Assembly (NCBI RefSeq): GCF_037975245.1
Contig: NC_092579.1
Coordinates: 8,276,001-8,340,000, forward strand
Length of the DNA stretch: 64,000 nucleotides
Source: Apostichopus japonicus
Lineage: Eukaryota > Echinodermata > Holothuroidea > Aspidochirotida > Stichopodidae
Direction of reading: 5' to 3'
How positions within the stretch are numbered: the first letter of the stretch is position 1; every line of letters begins with the position of its first letter. The notes beneath the pieces were generated by a model. That model did not search any database and had not been told where the DNA came from. It was given only the letters and a program-made list of their open reading frames with translations. Position numbers and translations under genes: made by a program. Positions 61,871-64,000 of the stretch are shown here, piece after piece.

Positions 61871-62179
61871 CAGGCACGTAGCCAAGGGGGGGGGGGGGGG
61901 CGAAGGGAGAGCCGCCCCCCCCCTTGAGCATATTTTTTTGTATGTTTTTATGATATCGCTAGTAATTTCAGAAGAGAAAATGCTAAGATGCAACTTACAA
62001 GGCCTGGGAAGTGCCATTTCCAGCTATCTGGGAGGCATTTTCAGCCAAAATTTTATTGTACGCTTCGCGCCAACTTATGGTGGCGCTACGCTTAATTAGT
62101 TTGCAATGCCGTATCTACGGCTCTGATAGTTTGCCTACAGTTTCGCCCCTCCCTTGATAAATTCCTCGCTACGCGCCTG
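61871..62179. mobile_element. hAT-like MITE (309 bp)
   Basis: The ends CAGGCACGTAGCCAAGG and (complement) CAGGCGCGTAGCGAGG form the TIR; a perfect 8-bp target duplication GTAGACAA flanks it (61863-61870 and 62180-62187). The inner segment GGGAAGTGCCATTTCC and the palindromic CGCGCCA/TGGCGC region are shared with the element at 18037-18399. Confidence 0.88.
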
Positions 62180-62187
62180 GTAGACAA

Positions 62188-64000
<1,813 letters not shown>

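Overview
The window looks like nuclear DNA of a marine invertebrate deuterostome. It is AT-rich and has long introns with GT/AG borders, a pol III tRNA array with introns, a tRNA-derived SINE, L2/CR1-type LINE tails, hAT-type MITEs, foldback elements and many mini- and microsatellites. An echinoderm, perhaps a sea cucumber, fits best, but that is inference; no marker gene settles it. No CRISPR, operon, plasmid or virus-like element was seen.

Layout. 1-2.1 kb: a short minus-strand first coding exon (SAM-like), then a foldback element filled with 21-bp GATATC repeats. 3.4-4.2 kb: a single-exon PERCC1-like gene carrying a YAP-type TEAD-binding loop. 4.2-11.1 kb: mostly featureless, with simple repeats. 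11.2-14.0 kb: five tandem copies of an intron-containing tRNA-Ile(UAU) gene on the minus strand. 17.3-61 kb: the main content, four plus-strand paralogues (called A-D here) that encode secreted, cysteine-poor, extremely acidic tandem-repeat proteins. Between them lie minisatellites, a 1.9-kb foldback element, a SINE, LINE fragments and MITEs.

The A-D family. Each gene has a small exon encoding a signal peptide that ends near (A/T)AP, a phase-1 intron, and one large exon encoding the repeats. A, C and D share an R-Q-R-R-S furin-type site at the start of the repeat domain; B has R-R-R-S there and R-R-R-R-S further on. In C and D a tetrabasic RRRR-S site recurs in every repeat (74-residue and 55-residue units), so the product reads like a polyprotein cut into many near-identical acidic peptides. 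A instead carries about 18 G-S-G tripeptides in acidic context, the classical glycosaminoglycan attachment setting. B mixes a (SSSG)13 tract, an RS-rich basic linker and four acidic/proline modules. C and D share an AP-1 plus TATA promoter and a 5' UTR exon. B, C and D share a strongly conserved ~150-bp block near the predicted 3' end of the transcript. I think this gene family is the undescribed system in the window: a locally amplified set of secreted polyanion precursors. Possible roles are extracellular matrix, biomineral, mucus/adhesive or proteoglycan core; the sequence does not decide between them.
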